Of a stretch of 64,000 nucleotides of DNA, positions 9,293 through 16,774 are shown piece after piece; positions within the stretch are counted from its first letter, which is position 1, and each line of letters begins with the position of its first letter. Origin of the DNA: an uncultured Collinsella sp. (GTDB lineage: Bacteria; Actinomycetota; Coriobacteriia; Coriobacteriales; Coriobacteriaceae). The notes beneath the pieces are model-generated. The model did no database searches. It had not been told where the DNA came from and was given only the letters and a program-made list of their open reading frames with translations. The stretch covers positions 1 to 64,000 of the forward strand of contig CAAETU010000048.1 of assembly GCA_900759045.1 (NCBI GenBank). Reading direction: 5' to 3'. The position numbers and the translations under genes were made by a program.

Positions 9293-9324
9293 AAGGCCGC
9301 GGCTCGTGTGGGTTGCGGCCTTTT
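9293..9324 (+). terminator. Intrinsic terminator after the EIIC-like gene
   Basis: A perfect stem AAGGCCGC/GCGGCCTT with a 14-base loop runs straight into TTTT. It ends the EIIC-like transcription unit 39 bases after the stop. Confidence 0.8.
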
Positions 9325-9351
9325 GTATCTGGGGGACAAAGTGGCTACACT
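9323..9351 (+). promoter_or_regulatory. Putative promoter of the CDF transporter
   Basis: TTGTAT (9323-9328) and TACACT (9346-9351) are 17 bases apart, right after the terminator and 52 bases before the transporter start. Both hexamers match the sigma-70 consensus only partly. Confidence 0.4.
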
Positions 9352-9403
9352 ACAATCCGTTTGAGCAATAGATATATGGGTAGTGCCGTGGGGGCGGATG
9401 TAG

Positions 9404-10558
9404 ATGGTCGAGTGGATTGTTCGTCGTGCGCAGGGCGACCGTGCGCGCGTGGGCACATTGACGGGCGTGGTGTGTATTCTCGCTAATGTTGCACTTTGTG
9501 CTGCGAAGGGCGCAATTGGCGTGCTGTCGGGATCGGTTTCGATTGTGGCGGACGCCATGAACAACCTGTCCGATGCCAGCTCGAATATCGTGAGCGTGCT
9601 GGGCTTTAAGCTGGCGAGCAAGCCGGCCGACCCCGAGCATCCTTACGGCCACGGTCGCTACGAGTATCTCTCGGGTCTGGTCGTGGCGGCGCTCGTGCTG
9701 CTGATCGGCCTCGAACTGGTGAAGTCCTCGGTTGAGCGCGTCATCCACCCCGAACCTGTCGAGTTCTCGCTTGCCCTGGTGGCAGTCCTTGCGCTTTCGA
9801 TGGTTGTTAAGTTGTGGATGGCGGCCCTCAACCAAAAGCTCGGCGATCGCATTGAGTCCGATACGCTGCATGCGACCGCGCAGGATTCCAAGAACGATGT
9901 CCTTGCCACGGGCGCCGTGCTGGCGTGCGCAATTGTTTCGCAGGTGACGCACATCAATCTTGACGCCTGGGTTGGACTTGCCGTTGGCGCCTATATTGGC
10001 TGGAGCGGTTTTGAGCTTATCCAAGATACGGTGAGCCCGCTTTTGGGTCAGGCGCCCGATCCCAAGTTGGTCAAGCACATCCGAGATAAGATCATGAGCT
10101 ACCCCGGCGTTTTGGGCGTTCACGATTTGATGGTTCACGACTACGGCCCGGGCAGGAAGTTCGCAAGTGCGCACGCCGAGATGGCGGCCGAGGCCAGCCC
10201 GCTGGAAAGTCACGACACGCTCGATAACATCGAGCAGTCGTTTAGGGACGAGGACGGCATGATCGTCACGCTCCATTATGATCCCATCGTGACCGACGAT
10301 TCAAAGGTGGCGAGCATGCGCCTGCGCATCAACGCCATGGCCCAAGAGATCGATAGCCGCCTTTCGATTCACGATCTGCGTTGCGTGCCGGGCCCCACGC
10401 ACACCAATGTGATCTTTGACTGCGTGCGACCCTCGGATCTGCAGATGAGTGCCGAAGACGTAAAGCACACACTGGCACAACGGGTCGAATCGGAATATCC
10501 CAAGTCGGTCGCCAAGATTACGATCGACGAGGACTATGTCGGCCATACCCACGAGTAG
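9404..10558 (+). CDS. Cation diffusion facilitator family metal exporter
   Basis: This 384-residue protein fits the CDF family, which exports Zn, Fe or Mn from the cytosol in exchange for protons. It has an N-terminal block of about six membrane segments (residues about 15-205) followed by a cytosolic ferredoxin-like domain. The metal-site motifs are visible: SIVADAMNNLSD in the second segment and HATAQDSKND in the fifth, plus HPYGHGRYEYL in the loop between. The cytoplasmic region extends to about residue 384, longer than the minimal CDF tail and possibly with a second domain. The actual metal cannot be assigned. It is separated from its neighbours by a terminator upstream. Confidence 0.88.
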   Translation: MVEWIVRRAQGDRARVGTLTGVVCILANVALCAAKGAIGVLSGSVSIVADAMNNLSDASSNIVSVLGFKLASKPADPEHPYGHGRYEYLSGLVVAALVLLIGLELVKSSVERVIHPEPVEFSLALVAVLALSMVVKLWMAALNQKLGDRIESDTLHATAQDSKNDVLATGAVLACAIVSQVTHINLDAWVGLAVGAYIGWSGFELIQDTVSPLLGQAPDPKLVKHIRDKIMSYPGVLGVHDLMVHDYGPGRKFASAHAEMAAEASPLESHDTLDNIEQSFRDEDGMIVTLHYDPIVTDDSKVASMRLRINAMAQEIDSRLSIHDLRCVPGPTHTNVIFDCVRPSDLQMSAEDVKHTLAQRVESEYPKSVAKITIDEDYVGHTHE

Positions 10559-10597
10559 GGCTGTGCCGGCAAGGTAACTGAAGCAGAAGGGGAGAAC

Positions 10598-11224
10598 ATG
10601 AAGCGTCTCTATCTACTCCGTCACGGCCAGACGGAATTCAACGTCAAAAAGCTGGTCCAGGGCCGCTGCGATTCACCGTTGACCGACCTGGGCCGTCAAC
10701 AGGCACAGGCAGCCGCCGCGTGGCTCAAAGCCAACGGCGTCGTCCCCGACAAAGTGGTCTCATCACCCTTAGGCCGCGCCATGGACACGGCAAGTCTCGT
10801 CGCATGTGAACTCCTCGGTCCGGACGCCGCAGTCGAGCCCTGCGAAGGCATCATCGAGCGCTGCTACGGCACCTTCGAAGAAGGTCCCCACGATGCCCTT
10901 CCCACCGACGTCTGGGATCCGGGCGAGGATTTGGTCCCATTTGGTGGAGAAGGAAGTCATGCCCTGCAGGAGCGAATGGTAGGCACCCTCACCAATCTCA
11001 TGGGCGTCGAGGGCATCGAAACCCTCCTAGCAGTAAGCCACGGCAGCGCCAGCCGCCAATTCATTAGGGCTGCAGCCCCAGAGGGCTTCGAGCTCCCAAC
11101 AAAACTCCCCAACTGCGCCATCATGATCTTCGATTTTGACGAGGAAGATTTGCAAGGAGAGAGTGACAGGCCCCAATGCAAGTTCACTCTCCAGCAAATA
11201 GTGGACCCCCAACAAAGTCATTAG
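10598..11224 (+). CDS. Histidine phosphatase family protein (phosphoglycerate mutase-like)
   Basis: A 208-residue cytosolic enzyme of the histidine phosphatase superfamily. The phospho-accepting histidine is in LLRHGQTEFN near residue 9, and the second catalytic histidine is in AVSHGSASR near residue 148. The length is typical of small broad-specificity phosphatases in the phosphoglycerate mutase clan rather than of the glycolytic mutase, which is about 230-250 residues. It is probably its own unit, 39 bases after the CDF gene, with AAGGGGAG before its start. The substrate is unknown. Confidence 0.85.
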   Translation: MKRLYLLRHGQTEFNVKKLVQGRCDSPLTDLGRQQAQAAAAWLKANGVVPDKVVSSPLGRAMDTASLVACELLGPDAAVEPCEGIIERCYGTFEEGPHDALPTDVWDPGEDLVPFGGEGSHALQERMVGTLTNLMGVEGIETLLAVSHGSASRQFIRAAAPEGFELPTKLPNCAIMIFDFDEEDLQGESDRPQCKFTLQQIVDPQQSH

Positions 11225-11257
11225 CCTGAACGAGCAGAGTTAAGCAGACATCAACGT

Positions 11258-11415
11258 GTCGTCTCCCGAGCTTGGCAGAGGGGCGGCGAAATATATTAAG
11301 TTTGTCGCGAGTTCCGCACGCAAAGGAAAGCACTAAATGTGCTTTCCGTCTTGCGCAGGACTGTAGAGCAGCAAACTTAATATATTTCGCCGCCCCTCTG
11401 CCAAGCCCAGGCGAC
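11258..11415. repeat. Long imperfect inverted repeat (MITE-like)
   Basis: A 34-base arm at 11271-11304 is matched exactly by its complement at 11372-11405 (begin CTTGGCAGAGGGGCGGCG, end CCGCCCCTCTGCCAAG). Weaker complementarity extends outward to 11258 and 11415. The core also folds: GGAAAGCAC pairs with GTGCTTTCC around a TAAAT loop. The whole is one near-continuous hairpin of about 150 bases with an AT-rich stretch in the arm. It has no coding capacity, so a non-autonomous mobile element or a very large 3' hairpin of the phosphatase mRNA is possible. Confidence 0.7.
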
Positions 11416-11467
11416 TCCACGCACTTTACCTGCGTAAACAATGTGAGTGAAATATGAATCTCGATGG

Positions 11468-11490
11468 ATACGCCCGCAGCCGTGTATACT
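11468..11490 (+). promoter_or_regulatory. Putative promoter of the rplC operon
   Basis: The block ATACGCCCGCAGCCGTG followed by TATACT is almost repeated before rplB (13333-13355) and, more loosely, before rplE (62674-62696). TATACT would be the -10 element. There is no good -35, so an extended or activator-assisted promoter is inferred. It would give a leader of about 180 bases. Confidence 0.45.
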
Positions 11491-11601
11491 AAACAGCTGT
11501 GTGTAACCAGGGGAGTATTCTGGCTGGACAAAATGCCTGCTTAATAGGGTTGTCAGGTAGTCCGGACGCAATACAAGACTGGGGAGCACGTCGTGTAAGT
11601 A

Positions 11602-11653
11602 GTGGTCCTCTAGGGGCGTACGCTCGGTGGTGTACGCATTGTCCCAAGACCAC
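11602..11653 (+). promoter_or_regulatory. Structured leader hairpin upstream of rplC
   Basis: Nested pairing GTGGTC/GACCAC (11602-11607, 11648-11653) and GCGTAC/GTACGC (11616-11621, 11632-11637) forms a two-tier stem ending 20 bases before the rplC start. Ribosomal operons often carry such leaders for feedback by one of their own products, for example L4 on the S10 operon. A similar role is inferred, not shown. Confidence 0.5.
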
Positions 11654-11673
11654 GCGAGAGTTGGGATCATATC

Positions 11674-12294
11674 TTGATCAGCATGATTCTCGGCCGCAAG
11701 ATTGGCATGACCCAGGTTTGGGACGAGGACGACAACGTCGTTCCCGTCACGGTCATCCAGGCTGGCCCCTGCGCTGTCTCGCAGGTTAAAACTCAGGCAA
11801 CCGACGGCTATGACGCCGTCCAGATCGGTTTCGGCGACATCAAGGCCAAGAACGTGAACAAGCCCATGGCTGGTCACTTCGCCAAGGCCGGCGTCGAGCC
11901 TGTCCGCTTCCTTCGTGAGGTCCGCGTCGAGAACGGCGAGGAGCACAAGGTCGGCGAGGTCGTCACCGTCGCTGATTTCGCTGATGTCGAGAAGGTCGAC
12001 GTCATCGGTACCTCCAAGGGTAAGGGCTTCCAGGGTCGCATCAAGCGCTGGGGTCAGCGCCGCGGTCCTATGACGCATGGTTCTCACTTCCAGCGTCACC
12101 CCGGTTCTATCGGTCAGTGCGCCTATCCTGCGCGCGTCCTCAAGGGCGTCAAGATGGCCGGTCACATGGGTAACGAGCGCGTTACCGTCAAGAACCTTTC
12201 CGTTGTCCGCATCGATGCCGAGCAGAACCTCATCTTGGTCAAGGGCGCTGTCCCGGGTGCCAAGAATGGTCTCGTCGCCATCCGTATGGCCTAA
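11674..12294 (+). CDS. rplC: 50S ribosomal protein L3
   Basis: Early-assembling 23S rRNA-binding protein, about 206 residues. It has ILGRKIGMTQVWDEDDNVVPVTVI at the N-terminus and the signature GKGFQGRIKRWGQRRGPMTHGS-HFQRHPGS region in the middle. The start is either the TTG at 11674 or the ATG at 11683. The GGGA box at 11661-11664 fits TTG better, so that was kept. It is the first gene of the r-protein block, because rpsJ is missing. Confidence 0.95.
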   Translation: MISMILGRKIGMTQVWDEDDNVVPVTVIQAGPCAVSQVKTQATDGYDAVQIGFGDIKAKNVNKPMAGHFAKAGVEPVRFLREVRVENGEEHKVGEVVTVADFADVEKVDVIGTSKGKGFQGRIKRWGQRRGPMTHGSHFQRHPGSIGQCAYPARVLKGVKMAGHMGNERVTVKNLSVVRIDAEQNLILVKGAVPGAKNGLVAIRMA

Positions 12295-12340
12295 GGGCCC
12301 AGCCCATTTAGCCCAGCGTCATACCAAGGAGAACACTTAA

Positions 12341-12967
12341 ATGGCAAAGTTTGAAGTAAAGAACAGCGAGGGCAAGAAGGTCGCCGAGGCCGAGCTCGCC
12401 GCTGAGGTGTACGGCATCGAGCCGAACATCCACGTTATGCACCACATCGTCAAGTGCCAGATGGCCTCTTGGCGTCAGGGCACCCAGTCCGCTAAGGGCC
12501 GCTCTGAGGTTTCCGGTGGTGGCAAGAAGCCTTGGCGTCAGAAGGGCACCGGCCGTGCCCGCCAGGGTTCCATCCGTGCTGCCCAGTGGCGTCACGGTGG
12601 CGTTGTCTTCGCCCCCAAGCCCCGTTCCTACGCTAAGCGTATGAACAACAAGGAGGTCAAGCTGGCTATGCGCTCCGCGCTGTCCGCCAAGCTGGCCGAT
12701 GGCGAGCTCGTGCTCGTCGACGACTACGGCTTCGAGAAGCCTTCCACCAAGGCTGCCGTCGCCATGCTCAAGGCTCTCGGCCTTGAGGGCAAGCGTCTGA
12801 CCATCATCGTTCGCGATGAGGACGTCAACGCCTACCTGTCGTTCCGCAACATTCCCAAGACGTTCATCATCACTGCCGACGAGGCCAACACCTACGATCT
12901 CGTCAACAACAACGCCGTGCTGATGCCCGCCGACATCGCCGCTCACTTCGGGGAGGTGCTTGCATAA
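12341..12967 (+). CDS. rplD: 50S ribosomal protein L4
   Basis: 208-residue L4 with the loop that lines the exit tunnel (SAKGRSEVSGGGKKPWRQKG) and the following RARQGSIRAAQWRHGGVVFAP block. In other bacteria L4 also represses its own operon through the mRNA leader. The ATG follows AAGGAG, 46 bases after rplC. Its stop is directly followed by the rplW ATG. Confidence 0.96.
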   Translation: MAKFEVKNSEGKKVAEAELAAEVYGIEPNIHVMHHIVKCQMASWRQGTQSAKGRSEVSGGGKKPWRQKGTGRARQGSIRAAQWRHGGVVFAPKPRSYAKRMNNKEVKLAMRSALSAKLADGELVLVDDYGFEKPSTKAAVAMLKALGLEGKRLTIIVRDEDVNAYLSFRNIPKTFIITADEANTYDLVNNNAVLMPADIAAHFGEVLA

Positions 12968-13255
12968 ATGACCGCCCACGAGATCATCATCCGTCCGATC
13001 GTGTCCGAGCGTTCCTTCTCCGGCATGGAGCAGAACAAGTACACGTTCGAGGTCGCCAAGGATGCTAACAAGTATCAGATCAAGGACGCTGTCGAGGAGA
13101 TCTTCGGCGTCAAGGTCGTTCGCGTGAACACCCTGACGGTCAAGCCCAAGACCAAGCGCGTGCGCTATGTCGCCGGCAAGACCCGTTCTTGGAAGAAGGC
13201 CATCGTCACGCTGGCCGAGGGCGACACCATCGAGGTCTTTGGCAACCAGGCCTAA
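12968..13255 (+). CDS. rplW: 50S ribosomal protein L23
   Basis: 95-residue L23, which sits at the tunnel exit and binds signal recognition particle and trigger factor. The family pattern IIIRPIVSERSF, NKYTFEVAKDANKYQIKDAVEEIFGVKV and KTKRVRYVAGKTRSWKKAIV is clear. It begins immediately after the rplD stop. It is followed by a 179-base spacer with a hairpin and a new promoter-like motif. Confidence 0.96.
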   Translation: MTAHEIIIRPIVSERSFSGMEQNKYTFEVAKDANKYQIKDAVEEIFGVKVVRVNTLTVKPKTKRVRYVAGKTRSWKKAIVTLAEGDTIEVFGNQA

Positions 13256-13272
13256 GACTCGCTGCTGTTGAG

Positions 13273-13310
13273 TGAGCTCATGCCTCCCAAATAGGGGAGG
13301 CGAGAGCTCA
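13273..13310 (+). terminator. Hairpin between rplW and rplB (possible attenuator)
   Basis: TGAGCTC-GCCTCCC pairs with GGGAGGC-GAGCTCA to give a 14-bp stem broken by a small internal loop, followed by AGGTTTTGGG. The T-run is short, so it may be a partial terminator, an RNA-processing site or an attenuator that separates rplCDW from rplB onward. Confidence 0.5.
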
Positions 13311-13332
13311 AGGTTTTGGGCGTATAAAGTGG

Positions 13333-13355
13333 ACACGCCCGGAACCGTGTATACG
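13333..13355 (+). promoter_or_regulatory. Putative internal promoter before rplB
   Basis: ACACGCCCGGAACCGTG followed by TATACG closely copies the motif before rplC (11468-11490). It lies just after the hairpin at 13273-13310, 79 bases before rplB. This suggests that rplB and downstream genes can be transcribed separately. Confidence 0.45.
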
Positions 13356-13434
13356 TCCGGTGTCATCGCACCCGAGGCAGAACCTCGAATCCCTGTCTGC
13401 GATGGCTAACGGATTCCTATTGAAAGGGATTGTA

Positions 13435-14265
13435 ATGGCTGTAAAGCACCTTAAGCCGACCTCCGCTGGTAGGCGTTGGCAGACGATCTCCGACTTCTCC
13501 GAGATCACCTGCACCAAGCCCGAGAAGTCTCTTCTCGAGCCCCTGCCCAAGAAGGCCGGTCGTAACAACAACGGCCGCATCACCACCCGCCACCAGGGCG
13601 GCGGCGTGAAGCGTCGTTACCGCGTGATCGACTTCAAGCGCAACAAGGACGGCGTGCCCGCCAAGGTTGCCACGATCGAGTACGATCCGAACCGTTCCGC
13701 TCGCATCGCTCTGCTGCACTACGCTGACGGTGAAAAGCGCTACATCCTGGCCCCCAAGGGCCTCGAGGTCGGTCAGACCATCATGTCCGGTTCTGACGCC
13801 GACATCAAGCCGGGCAACGCTCTACCCCTCGCCGACATCCCCGTCGGTACGCTCATCCACGCCGTCGAGTTCCAGCCGGGCAAGGGCGCCGCTATCGCCC
13901 GTTCCGCCGGTAACTCCTGCCAGCTGATGGGTAAGGAGGGCAAGTACGCTATCGTCCGTATGCCTTCCTCCGAGATGCGCCGCATCCTCGTTACCTGCCG
14001 CGCCACCGTCGGTGAGGTCGGCAACGCCGATCACTCCAACATCGTCATCGGCAAGGCCGGCCGTAAGCGTCACATGAACGTGCGCCCGACCGTCCGCGGT
14101 ACCGTCATGAACCCTGTCGACCACCCGCACGGCGGTGGCGAGGGCAAGAACCACACCTCTGGTCGTCCCTCTGTTACCCCCTGGGGTAAGCCGACGAAGG
14201 GCCTTCGTACGCGCAAGAAGAAGAAGGTCTCGAACCAGCACATCATTCGTCGCCGTAAGAAGTAA
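13435..14265 (+). CDS. rplB: 50S ribosomal protein L2
   Basis: 276-residue L2, essential for subunit association and peptidyl transfer. It has RNNNGRITTRHQGGGVKRRYR near residue 45 and the C-terminal GTVMNPVDHPHGGGEG with the conserved histidine. The ATG at 13435 was chosen because AAAGGGA lies 6 bases upstream and L2 starts with MAVKHLKPTS; the frame stays open further upstream. The motif and length are standard. Confidence 0.96.
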   Translation: MAVKHLKPTSAGRRWQTISDFSEITCTKPEKSLLEPLPKKAGRNNNGRITTRHQGGGVKRRYRVIDFKRNKDGVPAKVATIEYDPNRSARIALLHYADGEKRYILAPKGLEVGQTIMSGSDADIKPGNALPLADIPVGTLIHAVEFQPGKGAAIARSAGNSCQLMGKEGKYAIVRMPSSEMRRILVTCRATVGEVGNADHSNIVIGKAGRKRHMNVRPTVRGTVMNPVDHPHGGGEGKNHTSGRPSVTPWGKPTKGLRTRKKKKVSNQHIIRRRKK

Positions 14266-14297
14266 TTTCGGATACCGAGTTTTAGGAGAAAGCACTT

Positions 14298-14558
14298 ATG
14301 AGCAGAAGTCTCAAAAAGGGCCCGTTCGTGGAGACTCGCCTTCTCTCGCGTATCACCGCGATGAACGAGGCTGGCAAGAAGGACGTCGTGAAGACCTGGT
14401 CCCGCGCGTCCACCATCTTCCCCGAGATGGTTGGTCACACCATCGCCGTCCACGACGGCCGCAAGCATGTGCCCGTGTATGTTACCGAGTCCATGGTTGG
14501 TCACAAGCTCGGCGAGTTCGCGCCGACTCGTACGTTCCGTGGCCACAAGGCCAAATAG
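14298..14558 (+). CDS. rpsS: 30S ribosomal protein S19
   Basis: 86-residue S19 of the small-subunit head, with the start MSRSLKKGPFVE, then KTWSRASTIFPEMVGHTIAVHDGRKHVPVY and GHKLGEFAPTRTFRGH. GGAGAAAG precedes the ATG. It is 32 bases after rplB in the same unit. Confidence 0.96.
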   Translation: MSRSLKKGPFVETRLLSRITAMNEAGKKDVVKTWSRASTIFPEMVGHTIAVHDGRKHVPVYVTESMVGHKLGEFAPTRTFRGHKAK

Positions 14559-14572
14559 GGGGTTAACCGTAA

Positions 14573-14944
14573 ATGGCAACTAAGTCTATTGAAACTGAGG
14601 CCACCGAGGTTCGCGCCGTCGCTAAGTACGTGCGTGTTTCCCCCAGCAAGGCCCGCCTGGTGGTCGATCTGATCCGCCGCAAGCCTGTCGCTCAGGCCTT
14701 CGACATCCTCCACTTCTGCGACCGCGCCGTCGCCGTGGATGTCGAGAAGGTTCTCCGTTCCGCCGTTGCGAACGCCGAGAACAACAACGGTCTGCGTGCC
14801 GACAACCTGGTTGTCGCCGCTGCCTATGTTGACGAGGGTCCGACGCTTAAGCGCATCCGTCCCCGCGCCAAGGGTTCCGCTTCTCGCATTCTGAAGCGTA
14901 CTTCCCACATCACCGTCGTCGTTGCTCCTCGAAAGGAGGCGTAA
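14573..14944 (+). CDS. rplV: 50S ribosomal protein L22
   Basis: 123-residue L22 of the exit tunnel. The family pattern is seen in AVAKYVRVSPSKARLVVDLIR, the central NAENNNGLRADNLVV and the C-terminal hairpin segment KRIRPRAKGSASRILKRTSHITVVV. An N-terminal extension of about ten acidic and polar residues (ATKSIETEATE) precedes the core. Its end contains the AAAGGAGG that serves as the ribosome-binding site for rpsC. Confidence 0.95.
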   Translation: MATKSIETEATEVRAVAKYVRVSPSKARLVVDLIRRKPVAQAFDILHFCDRAVAVDVEKVLRSAVANAENNNGLRADNLVVAAAYVDEGPTLKRIRPRAKGSASRILKRTSHITVVVAPRKEA

Positions 14945-14950
14945 AGCTGT

Positions 14951-15661
14951 ATGGGTCAGAAAGTCTACCCCACCGGCTTCCGTCTTGGCATCACCGAGAA
15001 CTGGCGCTCCCGCTGGTTCGCAGAGAAGGATTACGCTAAGACCCTCGGTAACGATCTCGAGATCCGCAAGTACCTCGAGAAGCGTCTTTCCCGCGCAGCT
15101 GTCTCCCGCGTCGAGATCGAGCGCGCTGGCGACAAGGTGAAGGTTATCATCCTCACCGCTCGCCCCGGCGTTGTCATCGGTAAGAAGGGTGCCGAGATCG
15201 ATACCCTTCGCACCGAGCTCGAGAAGGTCGCTGGCGTCTCCAAGGGCCAGCTCTCCGTCGACGTTGTCGAGATCAAGCGCCCCGAGCTCGACGCCAACCT
15301 CGTTGCTCAGTCCATCGCTGAGCAGCTCGAGGGCCGCGTTGCCTTCCGTCGCGCTATGCGCAAGGCTGTCCAGTCCGCCCGCAAGGCCGGCGCTAAGGGC
15401 ATCCGTATCCAGTGCTCCGGTCGTCTCGGCGGTGCCGAGATGGGCCGTCGTGAGTGGTACCGTGAGGGTCGCGTGCCTCTGCACACCCTCCGTGCCAAGA
15501 TCGACTACGGCACGGCTGTCGCCAGCACCACCATGGGCGCTTGCGGCGTGAAGGTCTGGATCTACCTGGGCGAGAAGCTCCCGGGCCAGCCTGTTCCCAA
15601 CCCTGCACTCGAGGGCTCTTCCCGTCCTCGTCGTCGTAACTCCGAGAGGAGGGGTCAGTAG
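14951..15661 (+). CDS. rpsC: 30S ribosomal protein S3
   Basis: 236-residue S3 at the mRNA entry, with MGQKVYPTGFRLGI at the start, a KH domain (PGVVIGKKGAEID near residue 75-87) and the C-terminal domain ending in the WIYLGEKLPG region. A basic tail rich in Arg (RPRRRNSERRGQ) closes it. Its TAG stop overlaps the GTG start of rplP by one base, so the two are translationally coupled. Confidence 0.96.
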   Translation: MGQKVYPTGFRLGITENWRSRWFAEKDYAKTLGNDLEIRKYLEKRLSRAAVSRVEIERAGDKVKVIILTARPGVVIGKKGAEIDTLRTELEKVAGVSKGQLSVDVVEIKRPELDANLVAQSIAEQLEGRVAFRRAMRKAVQSARKAGAKGIRIQCSGRLGGAEMGRREWYREGRVPLHTLRAKIDYGTAVASTTMGACGVKVWIYLGEKLPGQPVPNPALEGSSRPRRRNSERRGQ

Positions 15662-16164
15662 TGCTTGCCCCTAAGCGTATTCTTCACCGCAAGGTGCAGC
15701 GTGGCTCCATGAAGGGCCAGGCCAAGGGTAATACCGAGCTGCATTTCGGCGAGTTTGGTATCCAGGCTCTCGAGGCCCATTGGATCACCAACCGTCAGAT
15801 CGAGGCCGCTCGTATTGCCATGACCCGCTACATGAAGCGTGGCGGTCGTGTCTATATCACGATCTTCCCCGATAAGCCCATCACCAAGAAGCCTGCCGAG
15901 ACTCGCATGGGTTCTGGTAAGGGTAACCCCGAGGAGTGGGTGGCCGTCGTCAAGCCCGGCCGCATCATGTTCGAGGTCAAGGGCGTGCCCGAGGAGGTCG
16001 CTCGCGAGGCTTTGCGTCTTGCACAGCACAAGCTTCCCATCAAGACCAAGATTGTTGCTGCCAAGAACGCTGAGCAGCGCATCGAGAAGGAGATGGCTGA
16101 GGAGGCCGCTCTCGAGGCCAAGTGGGCTGCTGAGGACGCCGCCGCCGCCAAGGAGGAGAACTAA
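15661..16164 (+). CDS. rplP: 50S ribosomal protein L16 with a long C-terminal tail
   Basis: L16 binds 23S rRNA near the A site. The core is standard: MLAPKRILHRKVQRGSMKG at the start, then GGRVYITIFPDKPITKKPAETRMGSGKG. The start is GTG, overlapping the rpsC stop. At 167 residues it is longer than the usual 137-140. About 30 extra residues rich in Glu and Ala (EKEMAEEAALEAKWAAEDA) look like a charged helix. The stop overlaps the rpmC start (TAATG). Confidence 0.94.
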   Translation: MLAPKRILHRKVQRGSMKGQAKGNTELHFGEFGIQALEAHWITNRQIEAARIAMTRYMKRGGRVYITIFPDKPITKKPAETRMGSGKGNPEEWVAVVKPGRIMFEVKGVPEEVAREALRLAQHKLPIKTKIVAAKNAEQRIEKEMAEEAALEAKWAAEDAAAAKEEN

Positions 16165-16379
16165 TGAAGCCCGCAGAGATTCGTGAGCTCTCGGACGCTC
16201 AGCTCGTTGAGAAGCTGAAGGAAATGCGCGCCGAGCTCTTTAACCTTCGTTTCCAGATGGCCACCAGCCAGCTGGACAACACCGCTCGCGTCAACACCGT
16301 GAAGAAGGACATCGCTCGCGTCCTCACGGAGCAGCGCGCCCGCGAGATCGCAGCGGAGAAGTCCGCTGTCGCCGAGTAG
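16164..16379 (+). CDS. rpmC: 50S ribosomal protein L29
   Basis: 71-residue two-helix L29 at the tunnel exit, with the start MKPAEIRELSDAQLVEKLKE and the conserved ELFNLRFQMATSQLDNTARV. It overlaps the rplP stop by one base (TAATG), which shows coupling. Confidence 0.94.
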   Translation: MKPAEIRELSDAQLVEKLKEMRAELFNLRFQMATSQLDNTARVNTVKKDIARVLTEQRAREIAAEKSAVAE

Positions 16380-16395
16380 GACCTAAGGAGAGAAC

Positions 16396-16656
16396 ATGAC
16401 TGATTCGCGTAACTCGCGTAAGGTCCGTACGGGTGTCGTTACCTCCGTCTCCGGTGCCAAGACCATCGTTGTCACTATCACCGAGCGCAAGCGTCACCCC
16501 AAGTACGGCAAGATGATGACCAGCTCCAAGAAGCTGCACGCTCACGACGAGGAGTGCACGGCTGGCGTGGGCGATACCGTCCGCGTTATGGAGACCCGTC
16601 CTATGTCCAAGATGAAGCGTTGGCGCCTCATCGAGGTCGTCGAGCGCGCTAAATAA
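16396..16656 (+). CDS. rpsQ: 30S ribosomal protein S17
   Basis: 86-residue S17 with an OB fold that binds 16S rRNA. It has the RKVRTGVVTSVSGAKTIVVTI strand pair, HPKYGKMMTSSKKLHAHDE and the C-terminal MSKMKRWRLIEVVERAK. AAGGAGAG precedes the ATG. It is 16 bases after rpmC. Confidence 0.95.
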   Translation: MTDSRNSRKVRTGVVTSVSGAKTIVVTITERKRHPKYGKMMTSSKKLHAHDEECTAGVGDTVRVMETRPMSKMKRWRLIEVVERAK

Positions 16657-16683
16657 GCAGTCGCTCTTACGACTTGTACGTTT

Positions 16684-16749
16684 CCGAAGATGTGCGTATG
16701 CCTGGCTTGCATACCACGGGCCGCATAAGGGCTGCGCACCTCTCTTCGG
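16684..16749 (+). promoter_or_regulatory. Structured leader between rpsQ and rplN
   Basis: CCGAAGA (16684-16690) pairs with TCTTCGG (16743-16749), GTGCG (16692-16696) with CGCAC (16735-16739), and TATGC with GCATA inside. This gives a stacked multi-branch RNA fold ending about 25 bases before rplN. It is followed by GGAGGAAC, the rplN ribosome-binding site. A processing or autoregulatory role is inferred. Confidence 0.5.
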
Positions 16750-16774
16750 TTCTTAGTTCGGAGGAACATCTACC

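Larger units (their letters stand above)
11225..11673. other. Gene-free interval between the phosphatase and rplC
   Basis: No convincing gene occupies these 449 bases. They hold the long inverted repeat at 11258-11415, a promoter-like motif near 11468-11490 and a structured leader before rplC. The gene for ribosomal protein S10 (rpsJ), normally found here, is absent. Confidence 0.75.
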
